A stretch of 64,000 bases of DNA. Source: JALOOX01 sp964557955 (lineage in GTDB: Bacteria; Desulfobacterota; Syntrophobacteria; Syntrophobacterales; Syntrophobacteraceae). The notes beneath the pieces were generated by a model. It worked only from the letters and a program-made list of their open reading frames with translations, had not been told where the DNA came from and searched no databases. The stretch lies in NCBI GenBank assembly GCA_964557955.1, contig CAZLCS010000024.1, forward strand, positions 18,934-82,933, read 5' to 3'. The translations under genes were made by a program, and so were the position numbers. Position 1 is the stretch's first letter; each line of letters starts with the position of its first letter. Below, one piece after another: positions 43,770 to 52,602 of this stretch.

Positions 43770-45623
43770 ATGCATACGGGGCGTAAGCGCCCCTCAGGAT
43801 ATACAGGACCGAGCACCCATGCCGGGGTCTTCAACTTGAAACCCGAAACCCGAAACTCGAAACTCTCATCTTCAGCCCCCCCTCCAAGTCCCTGGCAATC
43901 GCTCACTCTGATTCGGCCTTATTTCCGGGAGCATGCGGGCCGCATTGTGCTGGGCCTTTTGTCCCTGGTCGTGGTGGACCTCCTGCAGCTGTTCATCCCG
44001 AGAGTGATCAAAGTCGTGGTGGATGACCTGCAGGAAGGTCGGGCCTCGGAGTCGGGCCTCCTCAAATATGCCGGCATCATCGTGCTGCTGGCCGTTCTGA
44101 TCGCCCTCCTCCGCTACATCTGGCGGCTGCTCCTGCTTGGATTTTCGCGCCTTCTCGAGACCGACCTCAGGAACCGTTTCTTCTCTCACCTTCTGTCCCT
44201 GGACCGCCCCTTTTTCCAGCGCCGAACCACAGGGGAGATCATGGCTCTGGCCACCAACGATCTTTCGTCTGTGCAACAGGCCGGAGGCATGGGCGTTGTG
44301 GCCGCGGCCGACGCCATTTTCATGGGCATCGCCGCCTTCGCCTTCATGGCCTACATCGACCCGCTGCTGACGGTCATCGCCATCTCCCCCATGCCGATCC
44401 TGGCGCTCCTCACCCGATTTCTCTCCTCCAGACTTCATCAGCGCTTCAACAAGGTGCAGGAGCAATTTTCCCAAATCACCGAGTTCGTTCGATCGACCTT
44501 TTCAACCATTCGGATCATTCAGGCCTACAACCAGGAAAAGCCCCAATCGGAGCGCTTCGATGCGATGGGGCGAACCTATGTGCGGGACAATCTGAAGTTG
44601 GCCGTAGTCTACGGCACTCTTTTCCCCGTCTCCGGGTTCATCGGCAACCTTGGCCTGCTCTTCGTCCTCGGCCTCGGTGGGCGCATGGTCGTCCAGGGAG
44701 CCATCACCACCGGGGATTTCGTGGCCTTCATCAACTATCTCTATCTCATGACCTGGCCCATGATGGCTCTCGGATGGGTGGCCGACCTCTTCCAGCGCGG
44801 GACGACCTCCCTCAACCGGATTCACACCCTGCTGAAGGAAGCGCCGACTCTCGGGTATGCCTCTGATGGGTCTCACTCGGCCATTCGGAGAGGCCACATT
44901 CAGGTCCGAAACCTCAGCTTCTCCTACCCTCAACAGGACCGCCCGACCCTGCACGACATCGATCTGGATATCCCCGAGGGTGTATTTCTCGGTGTGGTCG
45001 GAAGGACCGGAGCCGGCAAGACGACACTCTGCCACCTCCTGGCCCGCCTCTACCCCGTCGACGACGGGACCATCCTGATGGACGGCGTGGACGTCAACCG
45101 CCTTTCCCTGGCCGATGTGCGCGGCGCCATGGCCTATGTGCCCCAGGATGTCGTCCTGTTTTCGGAAAGCATCGCGTTCAACATCGCCATGGGCAGAGCG
45201 GACGCCGACATGGAGGACATCCAGAGGGTGGCCAGGGCTGCGGCGATCCACGATGAGATCGTGCAGATGAAGGATGGATACAACACCCGGATCGGGGAAA
45301 AAGGAGTGAAGCTTTCGGGAGGCCAGCGACAGCGGGTGGCCATCGCACGTGCGCTGCTCCTCGACCGCCCCATCATCATCATCGACGACGGCCTTTCGGC
45401 CGTGGATATGGAGACGGAGCACGCCATCCTGCGCTCCATTGCCGAGTACCTGAAGGGGAAGACCTGCATCGTCGTCTCCCATCGCGTGGCTCCGCTCGCA
45501 GACGCCGCCACCCTCATTGTCATGGATCGAGGGAGGATCGTCGCCCGGGGCTCCCACGAGGAGCTCATGGAACGGAGCAGCTACTATCGGACCATCTATG
45601 AACAGCAGACGCGGACGCCCTGA
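43770..45623 (+). CDS. ABC exporter half-transporter with degenerate catalytic site
   Basis: 617 residues: a six-helix type I exporter domain (about 50-340) and an NBD. Walker A GRTGAGKTT, Q-loop VPQDVVLFSES, signature LSGGQRQRVAIARALL, Walker B IIIIDDGLS and H-loop VSHR are present. The residue after the Walker B Asp is Asp instead of the catalytic Glu, as in the degenerate half of heterodimeric exporters (TM287, LmrC). The next gene encodes the partner and overlaps by one base. The first about 35 codons include a heptamer repeat and lack a ribosome site, so the start is uncertain (the TTG at 43836 is another choice). Confidence 0.92.
   Translation: MHTGRKRPSGYTGPSTHAGVFNLKPETRNSKLSSSAPPPSPWQSLTLIRPYFREHAGRIVLGLLSLVVVDLLQLFIPRVIKVVVDDLQEGRASESGLLKYAGIIVLLAVLIALLRYIWRLLLLGFSRLLETDLRNRFFSHLLSLDRPFFQRRTTGEIMALATNDLSSVQQAGGMGVVAAADAIFMGIAAFAFMAYIDPLLTVIAISPMPILALLTRFLSSRLHQRFNKVQEQFSQITEFVRSTFSTIRIIQAYNQEKPQSERFDAMGRTYVRDNLKLAVVYGTLFPVSGFIGNLGLLFVLGLGGRMVVQGAITTGDFVAFINYLYLMTWPMMALGWVADLFQRGTTSLNRIHTLLKEAPTLGYASDGSHSAIRRGHIQVRNLSFSYPQQDRPTLHDIDLDIPEGVFLGVVGRTGAGKTTLCHLLARLYPVDDGTILMDGVDVNRLSLADVRGAMAYVPQDVVLFSESIAFNIAMGRADADMEDIQRVARAAAIHDEIVQMKDGYNTRIGEKGVKLSGGQRQRVAIARALLLDRPIIIIDDGLSAVDMETEHAILRSIAEYLKGKTCIVVSHRVAPLADAATLIVMDRGRIVARGSHEELMERSSYYRTIYEQQTRTP
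43836..43863 (+). repeat. Heptanucleotide array inside ABC exporter reading frame
   Basis: Four units of the form NNGAAAC: TTGAAAC, CCGAAAC, CCGAAAC, TCGAAAC. It is translated as LKPETRNSK in the exporter's N-terminal extension. The same type of array is found in non-coding DNA at 60644 and elsewhere. Confidence 0.85.
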
Positions 45624-47416
45624 TGCACTTCGATTATGGATACTTTGAAGACGAGCACCTGGGGCAGATCAGCGACATGCGGCTCTGGCGCCGCATCACC
45701 CAATTCGTGCGTCCCCAGTGGAGGTGGGTCCTTCTTTCCATCATCCTCTCCTCCGTCATTACGGTCACGAGCCTTGCTCTGCCCCGAATCGTCCAGGTAG
45801 CGATCGATCGCCATATCGTCAACACGCAAATGGATGCCGAACTGCGGCTGGCGGGCATCGCCACACTCGCCGGCGCCTTCCTCATCGCCATTCTCATTGG
45901 ATTTATCGCCAACTTCCTCCAGGTGCTCGCCCTGGAGTGGGCCGGCCAGAACGCCATGCACGACATGCGGCAGAGCCTGTTTTCCCACGTGGTGGAGCTC
46001 GACCTCGGTTTCTTTCACACCCGCCCCGTCGGACGCCTCGTCACGCGTCTGACCAACGACATCCAGAACATGCACGAGATGTTCACATCGGTCATTGTGA
46101 CGCTCTTCAACGACGGGGTGCGCGTCGTCGGCATCCTGGGAATTCTTCTATGGATGAACTGGAAGCTGGCGTTGATCCTTTCAGCCACCTTCCCCTTGAT
46201 GGTGGTGATAACCCTGTGGTTCGGCCGCCTCAGCCGGGACGCCTTTCGGGACATCCGCTCCAGGCTGGCCGGAATCAATGCCTACATCCAGGAGGCCATC
46301 ACGGGAATCTCGATCATCCAGCTCTTTCTGAGAGAAGGAGACACACTCGCCCGGTTCCGGGAGCTCAACGACCGCTATTTCACGGCCACATTCACCCAGA
46401 TCCGCATCTTCGGGATCTTCATCCCCCTCATCGAAGTGATGAACGCCCTCGCACTGGCGCTCATCATCTGGTACGGCGGCGGAGAGATTCTGCAGAACCA
46501 GATGACTTTGGGAGAGCTCACCGCTTTCATCGCCTACATGCGGCTCTTCTTTCAGCCCCTGCGCGAGCTCTCCCAAAAGTACTCCATCGTGCAATCCGCC
46601 ATGGCTTCGGCCGAGCGGATCTTTCAAATACTCGAAACCCGGAGGACCCTCGCCCTGCCCGAAGCTCCCTCCAGACCCGGAGAGGTTCAAGGAGACATCG
46701 CATTCGAGGGTATCACTTTTGAGTACGAGCCCGCCCGGCCCGTGCTCCAAGACCTCTCTTTCCACGTCAAGCCCGGGGAGACCCTGGCCATCGTGGGGGC
46801 CACAGGATCGGGCAAAACAACCATCATCAACCTCCTGGAAAGATTCTACGATCCCGGGGAGGGCAGCATCCGGCTGGACGGCCGCGACTTGAGGGACCTG
46901 GACCTCCACTGGATCCGGGATCAGATCGGCCTCGTCATGCAGGACGTCTTCATCATTCCCGGAACGATCCGGGAGAACATCCTGCTCGACAGGCCGGTCG
47001 GCGACGAAGAGCTCGAACGGATCGTCCGGCTCTCGCAGCTCGGGGAGGTGGTGAAGGGACTGCCCGAAGGGTTGGATACCCGGATCGGCGAGGGCGCCAT
47101 GGATCTTTCGGCGGGGCAGAAGCAGCTGCTGGCCTTCGCACGGGTCCTGGCCCGGGACCCGCGCGTGCTGGTGCTCGACGAAGCCACGGCCAACGTGGAC
47201 ACCGAAACCGAAATGCTCATCGAGCAGGCCATTCAATCCACCATGGCCCACCGCACCAACATCGTCATCGCCCACCGTCTGTCCACCATCCGTCGGGCCG
47301 ACCGGATCCTTGTCATGGACCACGGTCGCATCGTAGAACAGGGCACCCACGAATCGCTCATGGCCCGGCAAGGCCTCTACTATCACCTGCAGACGCTGCA
47401 GAACGGCGTCGCGTAA
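45623..47416 (+). CDS. ABC exporter half-transporter, catalytic partner
   Basis: 597 residues: type I exporter TM domain (about 30-325) plus an NBD with Walker A GATGSGKTT, Q-loop VMQDVFII, signature LSAGQKQLLAFARVL, Walker B VLVLDEATAN with the catalytic Glu, and H-loop AHRLST. Its signature is LSAGQ instead of LSGGQ. Paired with the upstream subunit, one composite ATP site would be canonical and the other doubly degenerate (Asp after Walker B on one side, LSAGQ on the other), the pattern of regulated heterodimeric exporters. It starts within the stop codon of the partner (TGATG). Confidence 0.94.
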   Translation: MHFDYGYFEDEHLGQISDMRLWRRITQFVRPQWRWVLLSIILSSVITVTSLALPRIVQVAIDRHIVNTQMDAELRLAGIATLAGAFLIAILIGFIANFLQVLALEWAGQNAMHDMRQSLFSHVVELDLGFFHTRPVGRLVTRLTNDIQNMHEMFTSVIVTLFNDGVRVVGILGILLWMNWKLALILSATFPLMVVITLWFGRLSRDAFRDIRSRLAGINAYIQEAITGISIIQLFLREGDTLARFRELNDRYFTATFTQIRIFGIFIPLIEVMNALALALIIWYGGGEILQNQMTLGELTAFIAYMRLFFQPLRELSQKYSIVQSAMASAERIFQILETRRTLALPEAPSRPGEVQGDIAFEGITFEYEPARPVLQDLSFHVKPGETLAIVGATGSGKTTIINLLERFYDPGEGSIRLDGRDLRDLDLHWIRDQIGLVMQDVFIIPGTIRENILLDRPVGDEELERIVRLSQLGEVVKGLPEGLDTRIGEGAMDLSAGQKQLLAFARVLARDPRVLVLDEATANVDTETEMLIEQAIQSTMAHRTNIVIAHRLSTIRRADRILVMDHGRIVEQGTHESLMARQGLYYHLQTLQNGVA

Positions 47417-47490
47417 GAACTGACGGATTTTCAGCACCAAGCTGTGTAAAGAACCGACTCAGCTGAAAACAGGTCGTTTGTGAGTGGCAG

Positions 47491-47721
47491 ATGAAGAAAA
47501 CGAATTGTTTCATTCCCAGCGTGATGGTTCGCCGGCCATATTTGAAAGACGAGTGGATTGAGCACACGATTCATAATCCGACTCGGACCGAAACCCAGGC
47601 AAACGGCCGAATACGGCACTGGGCATTCATCCCGGAACTGGGCAAGTATCTTCGTGTCGTCACCGAGGCGGATGGGGAGACGGTCCACAACGCCTTCGCC
47701 GACCGCCGCTTCAGGCCTTGA
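47491..47721 (+). CDS. Small conserved protein, DUF4258-like
   Basis: 76 residues. WIEHTIHNPTRTETQANGRIRHW and GKYLRVVTEADGETVHNAFADRRF form the pattern of small proteins often encoded next to DUF2283 genes. The usual reading is a toxin-like or RNase-like partner, but this has not been established. It lacks a membrane segment. The stop is 14 bases before the ATG of the DUF2283 gene. Confidence 0.75.
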   Translation: MKKTNCFIPSVMVRRPYLKDEWIEHTIHNPTRTETQANGRIRHWAFIPELGKYLRVVTEADGETVHNAFADRRFRP

Positions 47722-47735
47722 ATGGAGCCAAGGAC

Positions 47736-47975
47736 ATGATGTTCCACTATCATCCAGAGACGGATATGCTCTACATCAAACTGTCAGAAGGAGTGAGCGT
47801 TGAATCCGAAGAAGTGGCCCCCGGCATTGTCCTCGATTACGACGAAAACAACCGGGTGATCGGGGTCGAGATCGAAGACGCCAGCAAGTCCGTGGATCTG
47901 TCGAAGCTCGAGCTCAGGGCCCTGCCGCTGGCTGCTTTGACCTTCACAGACCGGGCGTTTAAACAGCAGGTGTGA
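47736..47975 (+). CDS. DUF2283 family protein
   Basis: 79 residues from the ATG at 47736 (a TTG at 47718 overlaps the upstream gene). YHPETDMLYIKLSEG, then APGIVLDYDENNRVIGVEIEDASK is the DUF2283 core, a small beta fold. It is typically the second gene of a two-gene unit with the protein upstream; an antitoxin-like role is inferred only from that arrangement. Confidence 0.85.
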   Translation: MMFHYHPETDMLYIKLSEGVSVESEEVAPGIVLDYDENNRVIGVEIEDASKSVDLSKLELRALPLAALTFTDRAFKQQV

Positions 47976-47993
47976 AAACCTGCAAGATCCGCC

Positions 47994-48055
47994 GCAGAGG
48001 CGCAAAGAACCTGCAAATCATTCTGTGCATTCCTTTTCGTTCTTTGCGCCTTTGC
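47994..48055. repeat. Long inverted repeat after DUF2283 gene
   Basis: GCAGAGGCGCAAAGAAC (47994-48010) is inverted at 48039-48055 with one mismatch. CGCAAAGAA/TTCTTTGCG palindromes recur in many bacterial genomes. It could act as a bidirectional transcription stop between the convergent DUF2283 and release-factor-like genes, but there is no long T-run. Confidence 0.75.
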
Positions 48056-48072
48056 AGTGATAGTTTTTGGGG

Positions 48073-49236
48073 TTATCGCAAAAACGCCCCGATGCCGCCG
48101 TGGGACTCGAGCTGTGCCCGCGCCTCCGAATCCCGTATCTCCTCGCTTCTCCCACCCATGCTCAGGACTCGTTCCGTCGCATACCAGAGGAGATCCTCCG
48201 TATCCTCGAGCCGGTTGGAGCAGTAGGGGCACTTGCAGTCCGGAGGGCAATGATCCAGCAGGACCTCGCATCCCGCGCACTGGTAGCCGCTGATGGCGAG
48301 ACCGCTGGCATAGATCAGCCGGTGCACCCGTCCCTGGTTCAGGGCGTCCATGACCGCATCGACCCCGAGGACGGCCTTCTCCACCGTCGGGTTGCTCTTC
48401 TGGGCGATGGTCACCAGGTCGTTGACCAGCGCCCGTTCCTGCCCGCGCGCAATGCGATCGATGACCGGCATGGCCATCTGCAGGACCTCGCTTCCCTTCG
48501 CCGTCACGGCCATTCGGACCCTGTCCACCAGGCGGGAAGCCACGACCTTGGGCAGCAGACGGGACATCTCGGCCGTCACCTCCTCAGGTCCGGCCAGGAT
48601 GATCCGGTCCACGCTGTACTCCTTCATGATGTCGTGAAGGATCGTGGACGCGTCCCTCAAAAACCACTCGCTCCATTGGGCGGCGCGGCGCTGATTCACC
48701 ATCTGGGATCGCATCTGATCGCTGCCGGCAGTGGAGCGGTGCTTGAACGGGGGATCCTGAAAGACGTCGGAAACCTCTTCGATCTGTCCCATGGTGATGA
48801 CAAAGAACCGGGCCTTTTCGCGGTCCACCAGGACCAGCCCGTAGCGCTCGTACTCATCCATGGCCTCTCGAAGCAGCCTCACATAGGGCGTGCTTCCGTA
48901 CCACACCTGGTTGGCAAGCCGAATGGGCAGATCCTCATCGAAATGGAAAGACTCCGACACGTCGCAGAAGAGCACGAGGCTCCTGCCTTTGGGAATCAGG
49001 TATTCAACCTTCTGACGCACCCATTCCGCATCCTCCTGGAAATGCTTGAGCCGATTCTCCTCCTTGATCTGGGATTCGAGCTCCTTCAGCATCCCGTCGA
49101 GAGCCAGTTTGTACCCCCCCCGCCGATTCACGGGATTCGTCGGATCGAGATTCAGGTAAACACTCAGCACGGGAGATCCATCACGGGATGTCCTTTCCGC
49201 AAGCTCTTGAATGGTCTGAGGTTGAAGCATACTCAT
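48073..49236 (-). CDS. Bacterial archaeo-eukaryotic release-factor-like (baeRF) protein
   Basis: 387 residues, cytoplasmic. The N-terminal part (SPVLSVYLNLDPTN) and the middle (YGLVLVDREKARFFVITMG, SVDRIILAGPEEV) match the eRF1-like domain order of the baeRF/VLRF1 group. The C-terminal third has ERALVNDLVTIAQKSNPTVEKAVLGVDAVMDALNQGRVHRLIYA, the L7Ae-like region, and a zinc knuckle (CAGC, CKCPYC). I see no GGQ tripeptide, so peptidyl-tRNA hydrolysis is doubtful. A ribosome-rescue or antiviral role has been proposed for such families. GGAGG precedes the ATG. Confidence 0.82.
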   Translation of the reverse strand: MSMLQPQTIQELAERTSRDGSPVLSVYLNLDPTNPVNRRGGYKLALDGMLKELESQIKEENRLKHFQEDAEWVRQKVEYLIPKGRSLVLFCDVSESFHFDEDLPIRLANQVWYGSTPYVRLLREAMDEYERYGLVLVDREKARFFVITMGQIEEVSDVFQDPPFKHRSTAGSDQMRSQMVNQRRAAQWSEWFLRDASTILHDIMKEYSVDRIILAGPEEVTAEMSRLLPKVVASRLVDRVRMAVTAKGSEVLQMAMPVIDRIARGQERALVNDLVTIAQKSNPTVEKAVLGVDAVMDALNQGRVHRLIYASGLAISGYQCAGCEVLLDHCPPDCKCPYCSNRLEDTEDLLWYATERVLSMGGRSEEIRDSEARAQLESHGGIGAFLR

Positions 49237-49274
49237 CCGCCTGTCCTCCTTGATTCAAGAAGTGCCCGTTTGGA

Positions 49275-49676
49275 TTACCGCTCGCCCTGGCCTCCGGTGG
49301 TCCCACCACCGCTCAACATCCATGCGAGCATACCCCAGGATAGATAGGAGACTTTTTCAAAACCGAGTTTCTTGAGACGGTATGCCGCAACGGGGGCCCG
49401 ATGCCCCGAGAGACATACAAAAACGACATGCACCTCCTTCAGCTCCGACGACAGACTTTCGGGTTTGGACAGAAGCTCCGGATGGTTGACCGCACCCGGA
49501 ATATGAAACCAATCGTACTCGACCGGCGTTCGAACATCAACAACCCGTGGACGCCGCCCCTCCTCATTCCCCAACAGGGCTTTCAGCCTTCCGGGACTCA
49601 TGGGCCGAACTCCCAGGAGCCACCACACGAATTCCCAACCCACCACTGCCACCAATGCCACTGCAATCCATCTCAC
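49275..49676 (-). CDS. Membrane-anchored rhodanese-domain protein
   Basis: 133 residues. An N-terminal TM helix (about 4-20) is followed by a rhodanese domain: RVVDVRTPVEYDWFHIPGAVN and the active-site loop VCLSGHRAP with catalytic Cys. It probably transfers sulfane sulfur in the periplasm or at the membrane. It lies 38 bases upstream of the baeRF gene on the same strand, with which it may be co-transcribed. Confidence 0.9.
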   Translation of the reverse strand: MRWIAVALVAVVGWEFVWWLLGVRPMSPGRLKALLGNEEGRRPRVVDVRTPVEYDWFHIPGAVNHPELLSKPESLSSELKEVHVVFVCLSGHRAPVAAYRLKKLGFEKVSYLSWGMLAWMLSGGGTTGGQGER

Positions 49677-49732
49677 TCGTTGGCCTCTGCACCGAAAAAT
49701 GTCGATTCAAACTTGAGACTTTCCCATCCCGA

Positions 49733-50443
49733 TCAGCCGGCGAATCCCAGCCATCCCTTTATTACTGGTATAAGCATAGCCATCAGGGGTGCAAGCGCCA
49801 GTGCCGGAAGAAAATTGGCGAGCCTCAGCTCTTTGAGGTTCAAAAGTCGGAGGCTGATGCCCACAATGATCAACCCGCCCGTGGCCGTCATTTCCACGAT
49901 GAGCGGTTCCGTCAGAATGGATGAGAGAAGATGGGCAAACAGGGTGATGGTCCCCTGGTAAAGAAGGATGGGAACGGCAGAGAGAAGGACTCCCCAACCC
50001 AGACTGGCTGCAAAGGCGATGGATGCAAAACCGTCCAGCATGGATTTGATCGCCAGCAATCGAAAATCGCCGCCAAGCCCGTCCTGGATGGACCCGAGTA
50101 TGGCCATGGGCCCCACGCAGAAAACCAGGCTGGCCGTCACGAAACCTTCGGCGAAAAGGCTTGACCCGCCTCGCGCCAGGGCTGCCTGCAGGAAGAGCCC
50201 CGTTCGCTGGAAGGAATCTTCGATCCGCAGGGCTTCACCCAGGATCGCTCCCAGCATCAAGGCCCCCAGGACGATCAGAATGTTCTGGGTCTGCATGGCC
50301 ATCTGCAGGCCGATGAGAAGACAGACGAGCCCCAGTCCGTGCATGACGGTGCTCCGCATCCTTTCGGGCAGCTTCGCACCGATCAGCACACCCACCAGAC
50401 CACCGCCGACGATGGCTCCCACATTGACAAAGGTTCCGACCAT
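49733..50443 (-). CDS. DUF554 family membrane protein
   Basis: 236 residues with about seven TM helices. GTFVNVGAIVGGGLVGVLIG at the start and FCVGPMAILGSIQDGL in the middle are the DUF554 (YdfK) hallmarks. Transport function is assumed but unproven. Same direction as the rhodanese gene, 56 bases upstream of it. Confidence 0.92.
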   Translation of the reverse strand: MVGTFVNVGAIVGGGLVGVLIGAKLPERMRSTVMHGLGLVCLLIGLQMAMQTQNILIVLGALMLGAILGEALRIEDSFQRTGLFLQAALARGGSSLFAEGFVTASLVFCVGPMAILGSIQDGLGGDFRLLAIKSMLDGFASIAFAASLGWGVLLSAVPILLYQGTITLFAHLLSSILTEPLIVEMTATGGLIIVGISLRLLNLKELRLANFLPALALAPLMAMLIPVIKGWLGFAG

Positions 50444-50502
50444 GAGTCACCCGAATGAATATCAAGAGGAATGCTGTGCTCCCAAACACTGCGACGGGCC
50501 GA

Positions 50503-51744
50503 TCATGTACGCTCCAGGAGGGCGATCCGCTCGGCGAGCGGCGGATGGGAATAATGAAAGGCCACGTACAGCGGATGGGGCACGAGATTGGACAGGTTGT
50601 GTGCAGCCATCCTTTTGAAAGCCGTGACCAACGGTGCGGCGTCTCCCAGCATCCGCGCCGAAAAGGCATCGGCTTCACGCTCGTAACGCCGGGACTGAGC
50701 CATGAAAAGCGGCATGAGAAAGGAGCCGGCTTTCTGCCAGAAGACCATCAGGATGAATAGACCTGCATACTGTGGAGCATTTTCGAAACCGAAGGACGAA
50801 GTGAGGGGAGGCCAGTCCAGCAGGCGACCGGTCAGGAAGAAGCCCAGCAGAAGGCCGGTTTCGGAAATAAAGAGCTGTTTCAGGATGTGCCTCCCCTTGA
50901 AATGCCCGACTTCGTGGGCCAGCACCGCCAGGATTTCATCGGGCGGGTGAGCCTCGATGAGGGTGTCGAAAAGCACAATCTGTTTCGTCTTTCCCAGCCC
51001 GGTAAAATAGGCATTGGTGTGGCGGCTCCGAATCCCGGCATCCATTTCCAGGATTCGCTTGACCGCGATGCCGTTTCGCTCCATCAGATCCCGCACTCTC
51101 TCGGCCAACGACCGGTCCTCGAGTGGCCTGAAACGGTTGAAAAGGGGAGCGATGCAGCATGGATACAAGACGACCATGAGGAGCTGAACTGCGGAGACCG
51201 CTCCGAAAGCCCAGATCCACCATGTGGCCGGGCAGCTCTCCGTGAGCCAGAAAATCAGTGCGAGCAATGGCACGAAAACAAGCAGGGAGATAACCCCGGC
51301 CTTCACGTGGTCCGCAATCCAGCGACAGAGCGTTGTTCGATTGAACCCGTAACGCTCCTCGACGACGAAGGTCTGCCGGTAACCGAAGGGAAGCCCGACA
51401 AGAAAAAGAATCAACATGGGAGCCAGAAAGAAGACCAGTCCCCTCAAAATGGAAGAATCGAAGACCCCGGAGATGCTCTCATCCAACCCCGCCAGAAAAC
51501 CAGAAACGATCAATGCGAAAAGGATCACGTCGGAGACCGATTCATGGAGCAGCCCGAGCCGGGCCTTGTCCCAGGTGTAGCTCACCGTCTTACTGTACAG
51601 GGACTCGTCGATGAACCCCCGAAACATCTCCGGGCACTGGGAGCCCATTCGACGGAGATGGCGCAGGTTCAGCACCTCCAGGCCACTGAAGAAAAGAAAA
51701 TGCAGAATATAGAGGGCTACGAACAAGGCCCAGAAAGCATTCAT
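50503..51744 (-). CDS. M48 family CAAX-type zinc metalloprotease (Ste24-like)
   Basis: 413 residues with several TM helices. The zinc motif HEVGH is in VLAHEVGHFKGRH, with the downstream Glu ligand in READAFSARM. Family M48A (Ste24) enzymes sit in the inner membrane and clip misfolded or signal-bearing membrane proteins. Same strand as the DUF554 gene, 59 bases upstream. A heptamer-like array lies just before its start. Confidence 0.93.
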   Translation of the reverse strand: MNAFWALFVALYILHFLFFSGLEVLNLRHLRRMGSQCPEMFRGFIDESLYSKTVSYTWDKARLGLLHESVSDVILFALIVSGFLAGLDESISGVFDSSILRGLVFFLAPMLILFLVGLPFGYRQTFVVEERYGFNRTTLCRWIADHVKAGVISLLVFVPLLALIFWLTESCPATWWIWAFGAVSAVQLLMVVLYPCCIAPLFNRFRPLEDRSLAERVRDLMERNGIAVKRILEMDAGIRSRHTNAYFTGLGKTKQIVLFDTLIEAHPPDEILAVLAHEVGHFKGRHILKQLFISETGLLLGFFLTGRLLDWPPLTSSFGFENAPQYAGLFILMVFWQKAGSFLMPLFMAQSRRYEREADAFSARMLGDAAPLVTAFKRMAAHNLSNLVPHPLYVAFHYSHPPLAERIALLERT

Positions 51745-51761
51745 GAGGCTGTAATCCCCCG

Positions 51762-51800
51762 GTTTTCAAGATTCGGGTCTCGAGTTTCGAATTCGGGTTG
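51762..51800. repeat. Degenerate heptanucleotide array
   Basis: On the minus strand, units such as TCGAAAC, TCGAGAC, CCGAATC and TTGAAAA follow each other. It belongs to the NNGAAAC series at 43836 and 60644. It lies in the 312-base gap between the M48 gene start and the rubredoxin-like gene, which otherwise shows no gene. Confidence 0.7.
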
Positions 51801-52056
51801 ACCGGTTGAATGTCGGCGGCGCGGCCCGGGCCGCATTGGACCATGAGAACCGGGTGAATTCAAAGCACTGAAGATAGTTCAAAGGGGGGAATCTGGGAAG
51901 CGGAAAGACCAGTCCAGGCCATCATGCCTTCTTGGGGCTGGTTGATTTTTATCGTCCCCTGCGCTATAGAGGATGGTATTCTGCGTTTATCAGATGGCAT
52001 TGGATGCAGCATGGTAATTGACCTTCATCATACCCCTGTGGAAAGGAGTTGAGGAG

Positions 52057-52248
52057 ATGGCAGTCTGGAAATGCAACAATTGCGGCAACACCGTGGATCT
52101 CATGGCACCACCGGAGACCTGCCCTTCCTGCAAGGAGAAATGCGAGTTTGTCGATGTCTCCTGCTACATTCCCGAATGTGGCGGCCCTGATTCCAAGAAC
52201 ATCAACCCTCAGGTTTTTCAGGAAAGCTACAAGGCCGACAAGAAGTAG
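52057..52248 (+). CDS. Rubredoxin-like protein
   Basis: 63 residues. CNNC at residues 6-9 and CPSC at about 23-26 would bind one iron in rubredoxin style (WKCNNCGN, PETCPSCKEKCEF). A further Cys pair (CYIPEC) lies outside the site. The start ATG at 52057 follows TTGAGGAG and is favoured over an upstream in-frame start. It resembles the rubredoxin-like tail of rubrerythrins and is a probable electron carrier for oxygen or peroxide defence. Confidence 0.85.
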   Translation: MAVWKCNNCGNTVDLMAPPETCPSCKEKCEFVDVSCYIPECGGPDSKNINPQVFQESYKADKK

Positions 52249-52396
52249 ACCCTGCCACCTTCAGCGGGCGCCCAATCGGTTCAGGGGACAATGCTGTTTG
52301 TCTGGAAAGTGGCCCTCCTTTTCATCCTCCGTTGTGGGTGCGGCCTATGGGGGTTGACTTAGGCTAATTGGGCTCAGGCCTGCAGGGTACCATGGG

Positions 52397-52540
52397 CTAA
52401 GTACAGGTCAACACAATAGAGTGTCCACCTCTCGAGTCGTCTTCCGGCAGTCTTTTGGCCGGAATCCACAAAAAAGCTGGATGCCGGCTTAAAGATTGCC
52501 GGCATGACGAGCGGCGAAATGGACATCTTTTTCTGTGGAT
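52397..52540 (+). repeat. Dispersed double-hairpin repeat, copy C
   Basis: It starts CTAAGTACAGGTCAACACA and continues GAGTGTCCACCTCTCGAG, TTCCGGCAGTCTTTTGGCC, GGATGCCGGC, TTGCCGGCATGACGAG, ending GGACATCTTTTTCTGTGG. It is nearly identical to copy E. Confidence 0.9.
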
Positions 52541-52542
52541 GT

Positions 52543-52602
52543 GGGCTAAGCAGAGCTTGCCCATGCAAGACTTTTCGATCACGGGCAGGCTCCGCTTAGC
52601 CC
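52543..52602. repeat. 60-base inverted repeat abutting copy C
   Basis: GGGCTAAGCAGAGCTTGCCC (52543-52562) is inverted at 52583-52602 with two mismatches around a 20-base loop. A related stretch (AGCGGAGCTTGCCCATGCC) follows copy A at about 3570, suggesting the two elements travel together. Confidence 0.8.

Noticed and set aside
48067..49347. Plus-strand open frame of 426 codons over the baeRF gene
   Set aside because: Antisense to a gene with a good start and family motifs.
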